From positions 124,001-188,000 of the forward strand of contig WION01000026.1 of assembly GCA_015039365.1 (NCBI GenBank): a stretch of 64,000 bases of DNA. Direction: 5' to 3'. Under the pieces are notes generated by a model. It was not told the origin of the DNA. It worked only from the letters and a program-made list of their open reading frames with translations, and ran no database searches. The position numbers and the translations under genes were made by a program. Positions 11,288 to 23,060 of this stretch are shown piece after piece (position 1 is the stretch's first letter; every line of letters begins with the position of its first letter). The DNA is from Amanita rubescens (lineage: Eukaryota > Basidiomycota > Agaricomycetes > Agaricales > Amanitaceae).

Positions 11288-13264
11288 CTACGACGAGAAC
11301 CACCAAGAATTCTCCTTGGGCGATGGTAACGTAGGAAGAGCTTCGGTATCAACAACCGAAAGGTCTGGGAACTTCTTCCGCAATCGATCAATTTCTGACT
11401 GGGACAATGCGTTCGCCACCTGGTTCCCATTCTGGTTCGAGTCAACCACGACTTGGATTGCAAAGGGTTTGTTGATCAGTATATCGATAGTTGAAAGAAG
11501 TATAGGATTGCACTTTGCGAAGGGGGTGTATAGGCGGTCGAACATTTTGACCGTGTCCAGATTATCTGTATAAATCAAGACGCGACCTTGAAGCCTACGT
11601 CTGTGTGCTATATGGATAGCCCAACAAACACATAAAGCCTTAAGGAATGACCTGTCGCTGTCAGAAGGAAGCGCAGCTTGGAAGCCCGTAGAAGCGTCTT
11701 TATAGTAGCACCCCATGCCTTTCCGTGACACGCGACAAAAGAATTGATGATTGGCATGAGACGGCTCCCAAGCAATAGACTCCATAATATGGACACCGCC
11801 GATTTTTTCTGCGTGTGCTGCGAACCAGGACAACTCCAATTTGATCGTGGCGCTCACATACATCTCTGCATCCGGTTTTTTGTCCAAATTACGACTGATC
11901 TTTTCCTGGAGGGCGCGTAATCCGGGCTTGAGCAGAGGAAAGACGTATAATGTCCAGGACATTGAGCCAGCCAGCTGCAAGGAAACGATGAAGGCTCTGG
12001 CGGCCTGATTCAGCGGAGTAAAAAGTCTCGTATGTCTGACAGCAGCTTATCGAACTTTTCCTTTGGTAATTTGATGGTCATCGCGTTGGCGTTTACTATG
12101 AAACCGAGGATTTCAAGGGTCTCGCCAAAGTCCTGCTTCCTCTCCTCGTGAGGTATTCCCAACTCGTCCCATAGTTTTATTAATTGGGCTTGTTTCTTCG
12201 GCAACCTCTTGTGATACGGCGCGTAATACTCCGTCGATGAGGCGAGTTCAAAGGAAAAGCAATCGTCGGTGTACAATTTTAGGTGCGCCAAATTCCGGAC
12301 AAACATCCCAATCCACGTGACGAGGGCCATAAACCCTACCCACAACCGTTGCGATGCACGGTTCCCGAAACTCGCACAACGATCAACGTGCCTTTGGCCT
12401 TCGACGGTGACGATCTGCTTAACTTGCCAAAGAGGATGCATTGGGATTTGTCTGAACGCAGACGAGACATCGCATTTGAAAATCACCAGAGGAACTTCTG
12501 GTCCATTTTCACGTCGGTAACTCAATCAAGGAATCCGCTAAATCTTTGATAGTGTCGAATCGGGCACCTGCAATGTCCTCGCGAGAAATCATGGAATTCG
12601 TCGAGTAGTTTGATGCGCTATGGTTCACCACGAGGCGAAACTTGGAATTCCCCTGTTTGGGCACTGCATGGATTGGCATGCTGTACATCCCAGGGAGAAG
12701 CTCTGTCCCGAAAGGCTCAGAAAACCTTTTGCATGCAATCTCGGTTTCACACTGATTAATGAGAAACTGGCGTCTCTCTCCATCCCTTGGCGGGCGGGAA
12801 GAAGCGTCGTTGATCAACGGGTAAGACTCGAGTTTCGTATTCGCGAAAGGCCAAAACCCTTCCCGCAAGCCGATCAAGACAGATTCTACAAATGATGTGT
12901 TTGGATGAGTTCTGAGCAGACTTTCGAACGCGGATACGTTGATAGGCGTCACGATGCCGAAAAGATGGGGGTTAAGATTGATAGAGTCCCGGACTTCAGC
13001 TCGGATCTCCTGAGGACCTGGGCGAGGGAATGGCGTATCATGGAGAGTGGATTCAACGGTTGGGCTCTGGCCTTTCTCCTCGCGTGTCCATAGGAGCCCA
13101 CCGTGAAAGTTAGGTCCGCCAGGTTCAGGCCCAGATAGGCTGAGAGGGGTATATCCCCCTGGAGTGGCCTTTCTTTCCACTTCATCTTGACCGGGCGTAC
13201 TGTTGATCATACTCGAGGGTTCAAGTGCGTCCCCAGACCCACTCTTCGAAATCGAGAGACCCAT
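11288..13264 (-). pseudogene. reverse transcriptase-RNase H retroelement, copy 2 (frameshifted)
   Basis: The copy starts MGLSISKSGSG at 13264 and is collinear with the intact copy at 55160. An extra A near 12518 breaks the SLIEF-RRENGP junction, and one or more indels near 11985-12010 break the segment before QLAGSMSW. Polymerase motifs remain (CDVSSAFRQIPMHP, FGNRASQRLWVGFMA, YTDDCFSF). In the RNase H part the first catalytic Asp is lost (FFCRVSRKG instead of FFCDASRRG), the Glu position is Lys, and the last Asp is Asn (GNQVANALS). The element is therefore dead but relatively recent, since most of the frame survives. It lies on the same strand as every other copy in the window. Confidence 0.88.
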
Positions 13265-13701
13265 TCTCGGTAAGAAATGGGAGTGACTGCGGCACGGAAA
13301 CGAACGACAATTTATATATGCATTGAATTGGAACCGTCTGAGCCCATATAGAGCTACCATGCTGCGCATGAATAAGATAAAAGTTAACTGCGCACTCCTT
13401 GTATGCCTCTTCTCGCGATTATATATTCAATCATCATGAATGCCTCGTTTTCGCGTGAATATGCGCAACTCGATGTGACTGTATATCAATGTATCCATCC
13501 TTATCATGTTTGGTCGTCTGATGCTGTGCTTGATTCACACGTTATTGGTCAGAAATACCAGTCATCGTTTGTATTTAAACTGTCGTTGACTCGAGCGACA
13601 AGTTAGGACAGTCCATGGTGTTGTACGTGCGCTAATTGTTGGTTATCAGACTTGTACTTACCAGTGCGTTTATCAGCTTCTTGTTTGTTGGGCACGCTGT
13701 A

Positions 13702-13940
13702 TTAGTCTACCCTGTGAAGAAGCGTCTGAACAAGATATAGAAGCTCAGTTTGACGCTCTGACCTAAGAATCAAGGCAAATCGGGCCCGGGTTGCGGCACT
13801 CGTTTGTTTCCTGATGTGGTTTCTCAGTCCAATGAGATCGCTTTCTGCATCATCCTCATCGCCACATTTGGAACTACTTCGGCGTGTCAAACATAACAGA
13901 GAATGCTTCATCAGCGGTCTGCGCGAGATCATGACAATGA
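13702..13940 (-). repeat. dispersed repeat R4 with an acidic mini-ORF, copy 1
   Basis: This segment recurs at about 18400-18545 and 26695-26935. On the minus strand two of the three copies keep an open frame of 75-80 codons with shared features: an RPL..H start, the acidic run CGDEDDAES or CDDEDDAEY, and RNH.RKQT. The conserved frame hints at a former coding exon, but no family is recognised and the third copy is broken. Two copies adjoin thiolase fragments and the other adjoins the 3' end of an NGWP-family copy, so R4 takes part in mosaic junctions. Confidence 0.45.
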
Positions 13941-14235
13941 GGCAGAGATCGTACCCATCAAAACAATGATTGTAGACCCCCAAGACCGAGAAGGAGGTGA
14001 AGATTGTCGTCGATGCAGACGATGGAACCAGAGATGGTCTAACCAAATTGAAACCAGCATTCACCAAAGGCAGTTCAACCCACCTCGGGCCGGTATGTCA
14101 GTTTTTATCGTGGAAGTTGTCGGGCATCAACGTTCAACCTCAATATTGCCTCAATGTTTCCTTATTCAGGAAATGCTTCACAAGTGTAGGCTTGTGAGCC
14201 GGATTACAGATCCTGGGGCTGGGGAAATATGACAC
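13930..14235 (+). pseudogene. 3-ketoacyl-CoA thiolase fragment 1
   Basis: The plus strand encodes EIVPIKTMIVDP, then after a frame change reads like the thiolase segment before KLKPAF. An intron-like stretch (GGTATGTCAG to TTCAG) is followed by GAAATGCTTCACAAGTGT, the codons for the conserved N-A-S-Q-V. The better preserved fragment at 19080-19540 shows the same order and the same intron. The fragment covers only the middle of the enzyme and lacks both catalytic Cys regions and the GHP His region, so it cannot encode an enzyme. Confidence 0.65.
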
Positions 14236-15190
14236 TGGGGTCGTGACAGGTGTTCCGCCGAGAATCATGGGCTTGAGACGCAATGTATTTGCTGTGCTGC
14301 CATTCTGCCATAGTTGTTGTGTTTGATCTTTAACTGTAGTGTAGCACCTGATAAGACAAGTACGTAGCTCCCTTGCGGGCCGCAGAGCCCCATCAAAGAG
14401 CACCAAGGATCGCGATCTTGGGAGGGGGCAAGATCCTTCTCGCTCGGCCATCCCTCTTCGTATAGCCTAGGCCAAGGAATAACCCAAATGTACGAGGTGC
14501 AACTTTCGCCGAATAAAACATTTTTACACGAAGTTTTCCTCTTGTAAGCCCGGCGCACGGACCGCTAACTGGATGGCTATTCGTGACCGTGCGAAACAGG
14601 AAAAAAAGAAAATCTATGAAAATCTCTACACTTCCATCATCAACGAACAGAAACGCCATATTGCTGGTCCGGAATGGCTTACCCGGTATAGTGAATGCAA
14701 ATAACACAGTCCGCAAGCGGAAGATATATCCGGCCTGACGGCAATCGCGTTACTGAACTCGTAAAAGTGTAAGGTTTCTAGTGAGCCGTGATGGCCTTGC
14801 GTCATCGATTACATTGTGTACTCCACAACCAATTGAAAGAGTTTATCGGAATTGACTAAATCAATGGACAGAAGGGGCTACTAATGGCTCAAGACTCGAA
14901 GATGCAACCAGCAGTGTATCTGCTGTGGGCAGGGCAGCAGCCGCGTGCATGGTCAGAGGATGCAATCTTGTGATCATACCCTTGCGCGCAGAACGTCAAA
15001 AGACAGGCATGAAGGTCTGGAGGCAGGGGACGCTTCAGCCGTATTGACTAGCAGATGCAGAAGTTGACCGACCTCAGCTTACGGGTACTAAGGTGATAGA
15101 ACTCAATCGACCGGTCAGAGCCAACCGAGTGTCCCATCGCTTTTTCACGCGTTTGATACGATTAACACAACAGGTATAGGCAAAAGGAAC
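14236..15190. other. no supported gene
   Basis: Open frames on the minus strand (for example 14393-14716) overlap one another in several frames and show no motif or splice-consistent continuation. I see nothing structured here. Confidence 0.45.
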
Positions 15191-15737
15191 AATAGTGTGT
15201 CTATGCATTTCTGTCAGGATAATCTGTTCAGAGCACCAAATCATTTAACAGTCCCTGTCTATGCGCTCTGTATCGCCGGCACTTTGGCTCCCCGCCACGT
15301 CACAATTTGCGTGGCAAAACTAGTCTTCTTTAGATGCGCCTCGTTTTGGACGGCGTCTCCCTCGATTTCGATGCAGCCACAAGGCTGCGCACTGGTAGTG
15401 TGATTCGTGTGTGCCCAATTCATCTCACGCCGTATAAAGCAGACCATGCAATTGTCAAGACGACTTTCTGCCACCGGGGACCCAGAATCATACTTTCAAC
15501 CTGCGATGCGGCCATTGCTCCATTTCAGTTTCTAGAATTTTTATTTGTCCAGTTTTGCGCAGTAATAGGACTAAGGAGGCAAATTAGTTGTCTGTTATCC
15601 AATGTGAGCCAACTGCATCCAGAACAGGTTAGCCAGTCGTCGTACAAAAAAGAGTTCATGGAAGGCACGCCATACGCACGCAGGTTCCACGGGACTCGCT
15701 GCTTTAAAAGATGGGAATGAGGTAGATGGAAATGGGA

Positions 15738-15860
15738 TTGATGGAACTTCTGGGGAAATGAGGAGGAAGGAAACGGGGTTGATGGAACTTCTGGGGAAAT
15801 GAGGAAGAAGGAAACGGGGTTGATGGAACTTCTGGGGAAATGAGGAAGAAGGAAATGAGG
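15738..15860. repeat. 41-bp tandem repeat, three units
   Basis: Three near-identical 41-bp units start at 15738, 15779 and 15820, each beginning TTGATGGAACTTCTGGGGAA. The equivalent site in U2 (about 19705-19780) instead has a short GGAAAT microsatellite-like run, so this array changes quickly between copies of the unit. Confidence 0.85.
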
Positions 15861-16313
15861 TTGACTGTCGTAACAGCAGAGCGGAGCTCGAGATCTCCCG
15901 GGATACAATAGTTGTCGCATTGAACTTGAAGCTGATGTAGTCCCTGCACCGGACTGAAAAAGGATTCATATTGGGTAATTTTTAATTTCAGATTTGCGCA
16001 TTTGGATTCCCTTGACCCATAAGGACGTGTGAGGCACCGTGCTGTTAGCTAAATAATTGCACGCACTGGCAAGGCAAGCTGTATTGATGGCACAGCCACT
16101 GCGTCATTGCCATGCCAAGTCAATTGGAATTGGCCACATCGGATGCACGACCTAGGGCTATTATGCGAATAATTTAGTTTCGCACGCCAATAGCACTTTC
16201 ACCGTCAGATGTACAAAAGTAACGCTTCGCCCACCAGATTCAGATTCGTACCCGGACGCACTTCCCTTGCTCCAGGCTTGTCTGTTCTCACTAGTGACTA
16301 GTCCGGTAACGGC

Positions 16314-17212
16314 ATGGATTACGCATGCTACTGTAATGAGGTTCTGCCAATCATAAGCCAACTTGACGGGGTCGATGGAGCGTCATACGTTGGCCTCAGG
16401 GAATTCGACAACTTCCCCGGTGAGTGTGTTTCCTGTATTTTGTGTTATTATTTTGTCGTTCCTACTTAATTCGCCATTGGTAGGATATGATTCTCCAATG
16501 ATTATCTACTCGGGCGAACTGCCAAGTCAACGTTCACATCCTAGGACAACACTCTCTGCAACCCAGCCTCCTCCGGGTTTCCTTGACCACCGTACTCTGC
16601 CGCCGGGCGAAGATCATCAATCCACCTCCAGCATGTCTTGTGGGGATCTTCCTGAGACGTTGAATAATGATGAGTCTAACCTCAGATATCTAGGCAATGT
16701 AGTCCGTGTCCAACCACGCTACCTGACCATTGGCAATGACAATTCTGGAAACCTTTTTCCACCCTCGAGCACAAATGACGCCTTGTTCTCGAACACCACA
16801 CAACCGTATGCGTCAACAACAGTCCCGCCGCCTCCAGACAGGATGAATGTCTCTTCTATGAATCAGTACGTCGGCACCAAGTATGTTCGTATGGCGTCGA
16901 AAAGGAGGCGGAAGAGACCAGCTATACACTTCTGTCACCTCTGCGGTGCAGATTACACATCAGCACAAAATCTGGGGTGTTTGTACTTTTCACCAATAAC
17001 ATATCACCTGAGTAACATTGAAAAATGCAGATCACGTCAATAAGCACTTAGGTCTCCGACCTTACGCATGCAAGTACAAAGGTCAGGGCTGCACTTATAG
17101 CGCAACGGCGCCCAGAACCGCGGCGCGCCATAGCGCTTCTTGCAAATATAAACAGTGCATTCTAGTACATTCAATTCAAAGTGAAGACCTGCGGGAAGCG
17201 AATGTGAAGTAA
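16314..17212 (+). CDS. two-finger zinc-finger protein, copy A
   Basis: Three exons (16314-16419, 16484-16978, 17031-17212) make 260 residues. The start is MDYACYCNEV, a reduced form of the family's N-terminal Cys/His cluster. A Ser/Pro/Asn-rich middle leads to a basic patch (SKRRRKRPA). Finger 1 is C-x2-C-x12-H-x3-H (Cys186, Cys189, His202, His206); finger 2 is C-x6-C-x12-H-x3-C (Cys214 to Cys238). The last intron starts GTTTGT and splits the Tyr codon just before the first zinc-binding His. A DNA-binding regulator is likely from the fingers and basic patch; targets are unknown. A second intron present in copies D and F (before GNVA) seems to be read as coding here. Copy B is almost identical. 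Confidence 0.8.
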
Positions 17213-17879
17213 AGAGGCATCATGAAATGTATAACCTACGAGGCATAACTGCCCAGGTAGACAGACAGTTGTAACCGTATGTAGATGAGATGGACTGTCT
17301 CGTTTGACTTCTTGTGATTTCGGAGGTTGAGTGGATCCTAGTAATTACTGGCCACTGGTAGTACTTACTACCCTGACAACTTGAGTTAATTGGCCGTGCC
17401 AGGCACAGGCCATGAGAAAGACGTGGGCATCAAGCCAGCCAACCGGATGAAACGACGAAAAAACGTGCAGTTTGTGGGTTTGTGAGAACCTCGGGTTGTT
17501 CTCACCAGTTGGTGCGCAGTTGGTTATGGCATAACTTGGCGATGTGGGCCACCGCTTTGCGTGGCATTTCCGAGGCCATTTCCTATACTATAATACATAG
17601 CTGCTCGAACTTTGTTTGTGAATATTTTGTAAGTTGCGGCTCGGCAAATGCCGTAACTTAATCGAGCTCCGAAAAACCGCGCAATCTTTGTTTGCGAATA
17701 TTTTGGTAAGTCGCGGCTCGGCAAATGCCGCATCTTAAGTGCGTAACATTGAAGTCCGAAAAACAGCAAAATACCGAGACCTCGTTTTACTTCGGCCTCG
17801 GAACATGTTGCCCGACAGAAGCTCATCCAGCTTCTTCTGCAGCGTCATTGTCAAACCATTGGGATCAAACAGACCTGCC
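17213..17879. other. 3' flank of zinc-finger gene A
   Basis: This stretch is repeated after copy B with deletions. It contains a local direct repeat: a TTTGTTTG(T/C)GAATATTTTG..AAGT(T/C)GCGGCTCGGCAAATGCCG segment occurs at about 17608 and again at about 17688. No gene is supported. Confidence 0.5.
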
Positions 17880-18330
17880 TTCTTTCGTGAGGTATTCCGA
17901 GTTCATCCCATAACTTGGGAAATTGAGACTTTTTCTTTGGTAATAAGGAGCATACAGGCGAGTTCAAACGAAAAAAAACAATCTTGCCGAAATAAGTCCG
18001 GCAGTGTCCGAACTGGCACAGCCGCGATCATGCATGTGACCGTGACCAGAGCCACAGCGGTTCGTGCAACGGTCACGGATGCATAGGCAGAAGACGGCTT
18101 TTCAGATCGCGATGGCGATTGGAGATTCCTGGGACCTGGGCGGTGGAGGGGTGAATCGTGAATCGGACGGTCGGCTCCGCATGTTTCCTGGCTCTCCTCG
18201 TCGGTCCAAAGGAGCTCATGATGGAACTTGGGTCTACCAGGCCCACGGAGTGGTCGCCTTGACCAAATGTGCGGTCGTTAGACCTCAGGGGGCTGAAGTG
18301 CATCCCGAAACCCAACCCTATTCTCAGCTG
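17880..18330 (-). pseudogene. retroelement fragment in U1
   Basis: On the minus strand, short blocks match the reverse transcriptase copies: the segment for LWDELGIPHE (plus-strand GAGGTATTCCGAGTTCATCCCATAA), the segment encoding the SAY or SAF region near 18070-18120, and the N-terminal block with GLVDP and the TRRARKHAE antiframe near 18150-18320. Large internal deletions separate them. The fragment is convergent with zinc-finger gene A. Confidence 0.7.
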
Positions 18331-18399
18331 ACTCGCGGACCAATGATAGGGCCCTTCTTAATGCGTGTACGACTATGCCTTATTCTGTGTTTGTTATTA

Positions 18400-18650
18400 C
18401 ATAATTTGGCGCTCTGACCTGCGGCATTCGTTTGTTTCTCAGTGTAATGAGATCGCTTTCCGCATCATCCTCATCGTCACATTTGGGACCACTTTGGCGC
18501 TGTCAAGCGTAACAGAGAATGCTTCATCGGTCTGCGCGAGATCGTGATAATGAGGCAGAGATCGTACCCATCAAAACAATGATCGTAGACCCAAGACCGC
18601 GAAGGAGGTGAAGATTGTCGTCGATGCGGAATCAGAGATGGTCTAGTCAC
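18400..18650. repeat. R4 repeat copy joined to 3-ketoacyl-CoA thiolase fragment 2
   Basis: Bases 18400-18545 match R4 (compare 13800-13935). Bases 18550-18645 match the thiolase fragment at 13945-14035 (GAGGCAGAGATCGTACCCATC and following) but stop after about 95 bases. The same host-gene scrap next to the same repeat implies that the two were copied together. Confidence 0.6.
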
Positions 18651-19079
18651 AGTATACCCGTTTGGGAGGTTTCAGAGGATGAATGGACGCTCGTGAGTCG
18701 AAAGAATCAATTCAACTATCACTGCAGCCTAATAAATAGTTTTGGTAGAGTTCGCATCTCCAACAATCGCCCACCCACCCTATCAACTGCCTACGCACCT
18801 CCATCAACCGCTACAACCACACACTACCTCGGCAACCAATCTGTACCCCGCTTGATTTATCCTTGATTCCCATTCCAACTATTTTCGTTCTTGACGCCTC
18901 GCTCAAAGGGTACAACTGGATCCGACTCTTGCATAAGCGAATAATAACTTATTTCATACGATGAATGTACGAAGCCCCGGCCTGAGCCCGAGCCGGCCGT
19001 GCCAGTGAGCCCTCTAGTAGGGCCCGGCTTGTATTTCTCACAAGGCCGAGCCGTCTCGAGCCGAGCCGGGCCCTGCACA

Positions 19080-19540
19080 TCATTAAAGGAGGCAGAGGAC
19101 TGTCTCCTGCCAATGGGCATAACATCAGAGAACGTTGCAAAGGATTTCGGCATCACCCGTGAATCTCAGGACCGATTCGCCGTCTCCTCATTCCAGAAGA
19201 CTGTAGTTGTCCTCAAGGCTGGCAAATTTAGGGCAGAGATCGTACCCATCAAAACGAAGATCGAGAAAGAGGTGGAGATTGTCGTCGGTGCAGATGATGG
19301 AATGAAAGATGGCATCACATTTGAAAGTCTAGTCAAATTAAAACCAGCTTTCGCCAAAGACGGATCCACACATGTCGGTATGTCTTTCCTCGTGGTTTGT
19401 CGAGCGTCGAACTCAATGTTTCCTTGTTCAGGAAATGCTTCACAGGTGTCTGATGGGACTACCGCAGTGCTGCTCGCGAGACGGTCTGTCGCTAAACGCC
19501 TCGGATTACCGATCTTGGGGAAATACGTCACCGATTACCC
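19080..19540 (+). pseudogene. 3-ketoacyl-CoA thiolase fragment 3 (best preserved)
   Basis: A clean plus-strand reading gives AEDCLLPMGITSENVAKDFG, then SQDRFAVSSFQK, AGKFRAEIVPIKTK, LVKLKPAFAKDGSTHVG. After an in-frame 54-nt intron (GTATGTC to TTCAG) it continues NASQVSDGTTAVLLARRSVA and LGLPILGKY. This is the middle of peroxisomal thiolase (last enzyme of beta-oxidation). The active-site Cys region upstream and the C-terminal catalytic region are both missing, so it is a captured fragment. Upstream, 18975-19078 is a GC-rich GAGCC-rich stretch with self-complementarity. The fragment ends where unit U2 begins. Confidence 0.85.
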
Positions 19541-20103
19541 CCGAATTTTCCGGGCAACACCCCTGACCCTGCCCTCTGGAACCCGACTGCATCCAGAATG
19601 GGTTAGCCAGTCGTCGTACAGAAAAGAGTTCATGGAAGGCATGCCCAGTCTTCTTTTCGTCGCCATACGCATGCAGGTTCTACGGGGAGGGAAACTTGCT
19701 GATTTAAAAGATGGAAATGAGGTAGATGGAAATGGGGTTGATGGAAGTGGAAATGGAAATGGAAATGAGGCGGTTTTAATTTCAGAGTGCATAACGCAGT
19801 TAACACGTGTGAAGTTTTGAAGCCTCAGGCACCTGTGCTGTTAGCTAATAATCGCACGCCGCTGATGAGAAGGTAGACTGACGTGACCGTGTCATTAGAC
19901 TAACGGACCAACTTGTTCAATTGGCCGACTCTGGTATAGGTGCACCTAGGGCCATTCTACGAAGAATTTAGTTTCGCACGCCAATAGCACTTTTACCGTC
20001 AGATGTACAAAAGTAACGCTTCGCCCAGCAGATTCGGATTCGCATCCGGACGTACTTCCCTTACTGCTCCAGGCTTACCTGTTCTCACTGGTCCAGTAGC
20101 GAC

Positions 20104-20999
20104 ATGGATTCCACATGCTACTATAATGAGGTTCTGCCAATCATAAGCCAAGACGGGGTCGATGGAGCGTCATACGTTGACCTCATGGAATTCGACAACT
20201 TCCCCGGTGAGTGTGTTTCCTTTGTTTTGTTTCATTATTTTGACGTTCCTACTTAATTTGCCATTGGTAGGATATGATTCTCCAATGATTCTCTACTCGG
20301 GCGAACTGCCAAGTCAACATTCACATCCTAGGACAACACTCTCTGCAACCCAGCCTCCTCCGGATTTCCTTGACCACCATACTCTGCCGCCGGGCGAGGA
20401 TCATCAATCTACTTCCAGCGTGTCTGGTGGGGATCTTCCTGAGACGTCGAATAATGATGGGTCTAACCCCAGATATCTAGGCAATGTCCAGCCACGCTAC
20501 CTGACCATTGTCAATGACAATTCTGGAAACCTTTTTCCACCCTTGCATTCTGCCAGCACAAATGACGCCTTGTTCTTGAACACCACTCAACCGTATGCGT
20601 CAACAACAGTCCCGCCGCCTCCAGACAGGATGAATGTCTCTTCTATGAATCAGTACGTCGGCACCAAGTATGTTCGTATGGCGTCGGAAAGGAGGCGGAA
20701 GAGACCAGCTATGCACTTCTGTCACCTCTGCGGTGCAGATTACACGTCCGCACAAAATCTGGGGTGTTTGTACTTTTCACCGATAACATATCACCTGAGT
20801 AACATTGAAAAATGCAGATCACGTCAATAAGCATTTAGGTCTCCGACCTTACGCATGCAAGTACAAAGGTCAGGGCTGCGCTTATAGCGCAACGGCGCCC
20901 AGAACCGCGGCGCGCCACAGCGCTTCTTGCAAATATAAACGGTGCATTCTAGTACATTCGGTTCCAAGTGAAGACCTGCGGGAAGCGAATGTGAAGTAA
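20104..20999 (+). CDS. two-finger zinc-finger protein, copy B
   Basis: Three exons (20104-20206, 20271-20765, 20818-20999) give 259 residues, nearly identical to copy A. It starts MDSTCYYNEV, so the N-terminal Cys cluster is eroded further (one Cys left). The basic patch SERRRKRPA, finger 1 (CHLCGADYTSAQNLG-YH) and the C-x6-C-x12-H-x3-C second finger are intact, and the intron in finger 1 is at the identical site with the GTTTGT donor. The gene lies convergent to a retroelement fragment. Preservation of the frame in both duplicates suggests either recent duplication or continuing selection. Confidence 0.8.
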
Positions 21000-21284
21000 A
21001 AAGGCATCATAAAATGTATAACCTACGAGGCATAACTGCCCCAGTTGTAACCGTATGTAGATGAGAATCATGAGATGGACTGTCTCGTTTAACTTCTTGT
21101 GATTTCAACTGGATGAAACGACGAAAAAAGTGCAGTTTGTGGGTTTGTGAGGAAAGAACCTCGGGTTGTTCTCACCAGTTGGTGCGCGGTTGGTTATGGT
21201 GTAACATGTTGCCAGACAGAAGCTCATCCAGCTTCTTCTGCAGCGTCATTGTCAAAGCATTGGGATCAACCAGACCTGCCTTCT

Positions 21285-22395
21285 TTCGTGAGGTATTCCG
21301 AGTTCATCCCATAACTTGGGCAATTGAGACTGTTTCTTTGCTAATAATGAGTATAGTATCGACGAGGCGAGTTCAAACGAAAAAAAACAATCGTCGACTT
21401 GCCGTAGTGTCCGAACTGGCACAGCCACGATCATGCATGTGACATGTGACATGTGACCAGAGCCAAAGGTAACCCTTCCTTGACGGCTGCCTTTACCTCC
21501 CGGTGTCCCGCTATAGTATCTAACAAATGCGCTAACCCTAGCTTCCACCTCTTCCAAGTTCCCAGCCCGAGCAGGCAACCGAACTCCCTTTGTTCTTCAA
21601 CCTCAACTTCTCGGATCTCATATTCGTGTTACAGAATGCATGCGTCTTCTTTTTCTAATTATACCCGAACTCATGCAAATCAATCAGGTGCCTTACGCTA
21701 TCATGTTACAATCACCTACTGCTTCGTTGGGGTCCTTAACATTGTCTATGCATCAAGAAGTCTCCTTGCCACCATCAGAATGACATTCCAGGGAATTTTT
21801 CTGATGTCAGCCTTCTGTGCCAGCATGAAATTAAACCCGCGTCTGAAACCAAAGGAGGAAGAAACCATTCGGTACCGATCCACTTCAAGGGGTCCAAGCG
21901 TCCAAGCCAGGTGAGTTCAAGCGTTTTCTATTATTGGAGGTTGATACGAACGGACGCAACCCAGAGGCCTTTCGTTTACTTAGTTCCCAAAACTTGTGCA
22001 ACGGTCAACATACCTTTAACGGTGACGATTCAATACGGATGCATAGGCAGAAGACGGCTTTTCAAAGATGGGTACGATCCGTTCCAGATCCCGATGGCAA
22101 TTGGAGATTCCTGAACGTTAGACAATAAACATCGATCGGCATTTAAATGACGTGCCACCGCGACAATGTAGAATGAAACTTGGGGACCTGGGCGGTGGAG
22201 GGGTGAATCGTGAGTCGGACGGTCAGCTCCGCATGTTTCCTGGCTCTCCTCGTCGGTCCAAAGGGGCTCATGATGGAACTTGGGTCTACCAGGCCCACGG
22301 AGTGGTCGCCTTGACCAAATGCGCGGTCGTTGGACCTCAGGGGGCTGAAGTGCATCCCGAAACCCAAGCCCTATTCTCAGCTGACTCGCGGACCC
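21285..22395 (-). pseudogene. retroelement fragment in U2
   Basis: The minus strand keeps pieces of the reverse transcriptase: the LWDELGIPHE block near 21285-21330, a DDCF-FELASS block near 21360-21400, the motif A region near 22000-22080, and the N-terminal block near 22190-22395 (LHDTPFPRPGP-like THDSPLHRPGPQ). Unrelated sequence at about 21450-21910 interrupts it. No long frame survives. Confidence 0.7.
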
Positions 22396-22568
22396 ATCCA
22401 ATGATATGGCCCTTCTGAATGCATGTACGACTATGCCTTATTCTGTGTTTGAATTAACAAACCTCAAGAATAGGGCATCTATCTTAAACCCTACTCGTGG
22501 TTATCTGCCGTGAGATCACACTCAAGCGCCGCCTTCTTTAGGTTTCCACCCGTCAACCACCGAATATT

Positions 22569-23060
22569 CTACGTTAAGTCCACCTCATCCGGTTTCTTTT
22601 CGACGAGGTAGGTTGTAACGTACAGGACAAGGAAGGCTCGTTTTCGACGTGGTTGCGCAGAACGCTCCATGAACAAGCCCCATTCTTCCATCCCGTCCCC
22701 CACGTCCATCACTCTCGTCTCTGGCTTTGATTCTCCCTCGCTGGGCTCTCTCTCCTCGCTGGACTCCATGGCCTTCCCTCCTCTGCGCATTTGCCTCCTT
22801 TGCGCCTCTCGTTCTTTTACCTCCTTCCTCCGCGCGCCTCTTTCTTTCTCCCGCGGGCGAGCCCTTCGTTCTCGGTACAATTCAGTTATGTTTGAAGTCT
22901 TAGTAGGCGCTGCATCTCCATCATAATCGCTGCTGCTCTCCTCGTCAGAAGTTTCGGCGGTCCTTTCTGAGGAGCTGTAGTATGCATCTGGACGAATACT
23001 TAACGTGAAAGCAAAAAGTTACCAAGACAACTCATTACCCACATCTTCTGAAGCACGTGG
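22569..23060 (-). pseudogene. NGWP-family gene, copy i (3' part only)
   Basis: The minus strand encodes the last exon of the family: DAYYSSSERTAETSDEESSS, then an acidic Asp run, and a long Arg/Glu-rich tail (REKERGARRKEVKEREAQRR) ending at 22569. This is the only copy whose charged tail is unbroken. The upstream exons, including the NGWP exon, are absent; unrelated sequence joins near 23060. It could still form a small gene with a new first exon, but I favour a fragment. Confidence 0.55.

Larger units (their letters stand above)
15190..18370. repeat. composite repeat unit U1 (repeat R1, zinc-finger gene A, antisense retroelement fragment)
   Basis: The unit recurs as U2 (about 19570-22430) and in decayed form as U3 (about 40700-42150). 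Shared landmarks, in order: a GACCATGCAATTG..CACCGGGGAC segment (U1 15445, U3 40815), a CAGTTTCTAGA segment (15525, 41220), CATCCAGAA..GTTAGCCAGTCGTCGTACA (15615, 19590), a TAGTTTCGCACGCCAATAGCAC promoter segment (16176, 19968, 41761), the zinc-finger gene (lost in U3), and a minus-strand reverse transcriptase fragment. Confidence 0.8.
19570..22430. repeat. composite repeat unit U2 (zinc-finger gene B, antisense retroelement fragment)
   Basis: This unit duplicates U1 from about 15610 onward. The zinc-finger genes and their promoters are nearly identical between the two. The retroelement fragment is longer in U2, and the 41-bp array is replaced by a GGAAAT-like run. Thiolase fragment 3 lies directly upstream. 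Confidence 0.85.

Noticed and set aside
15738..15860. CRISPR-like or coding repeat array
   Set aside because: The units are contiguous without spacers in a fungal genome; the repeated peptide in the antisense frames (SSFPQKFHQ) is a by-product of the 41-bp tandem repeat.
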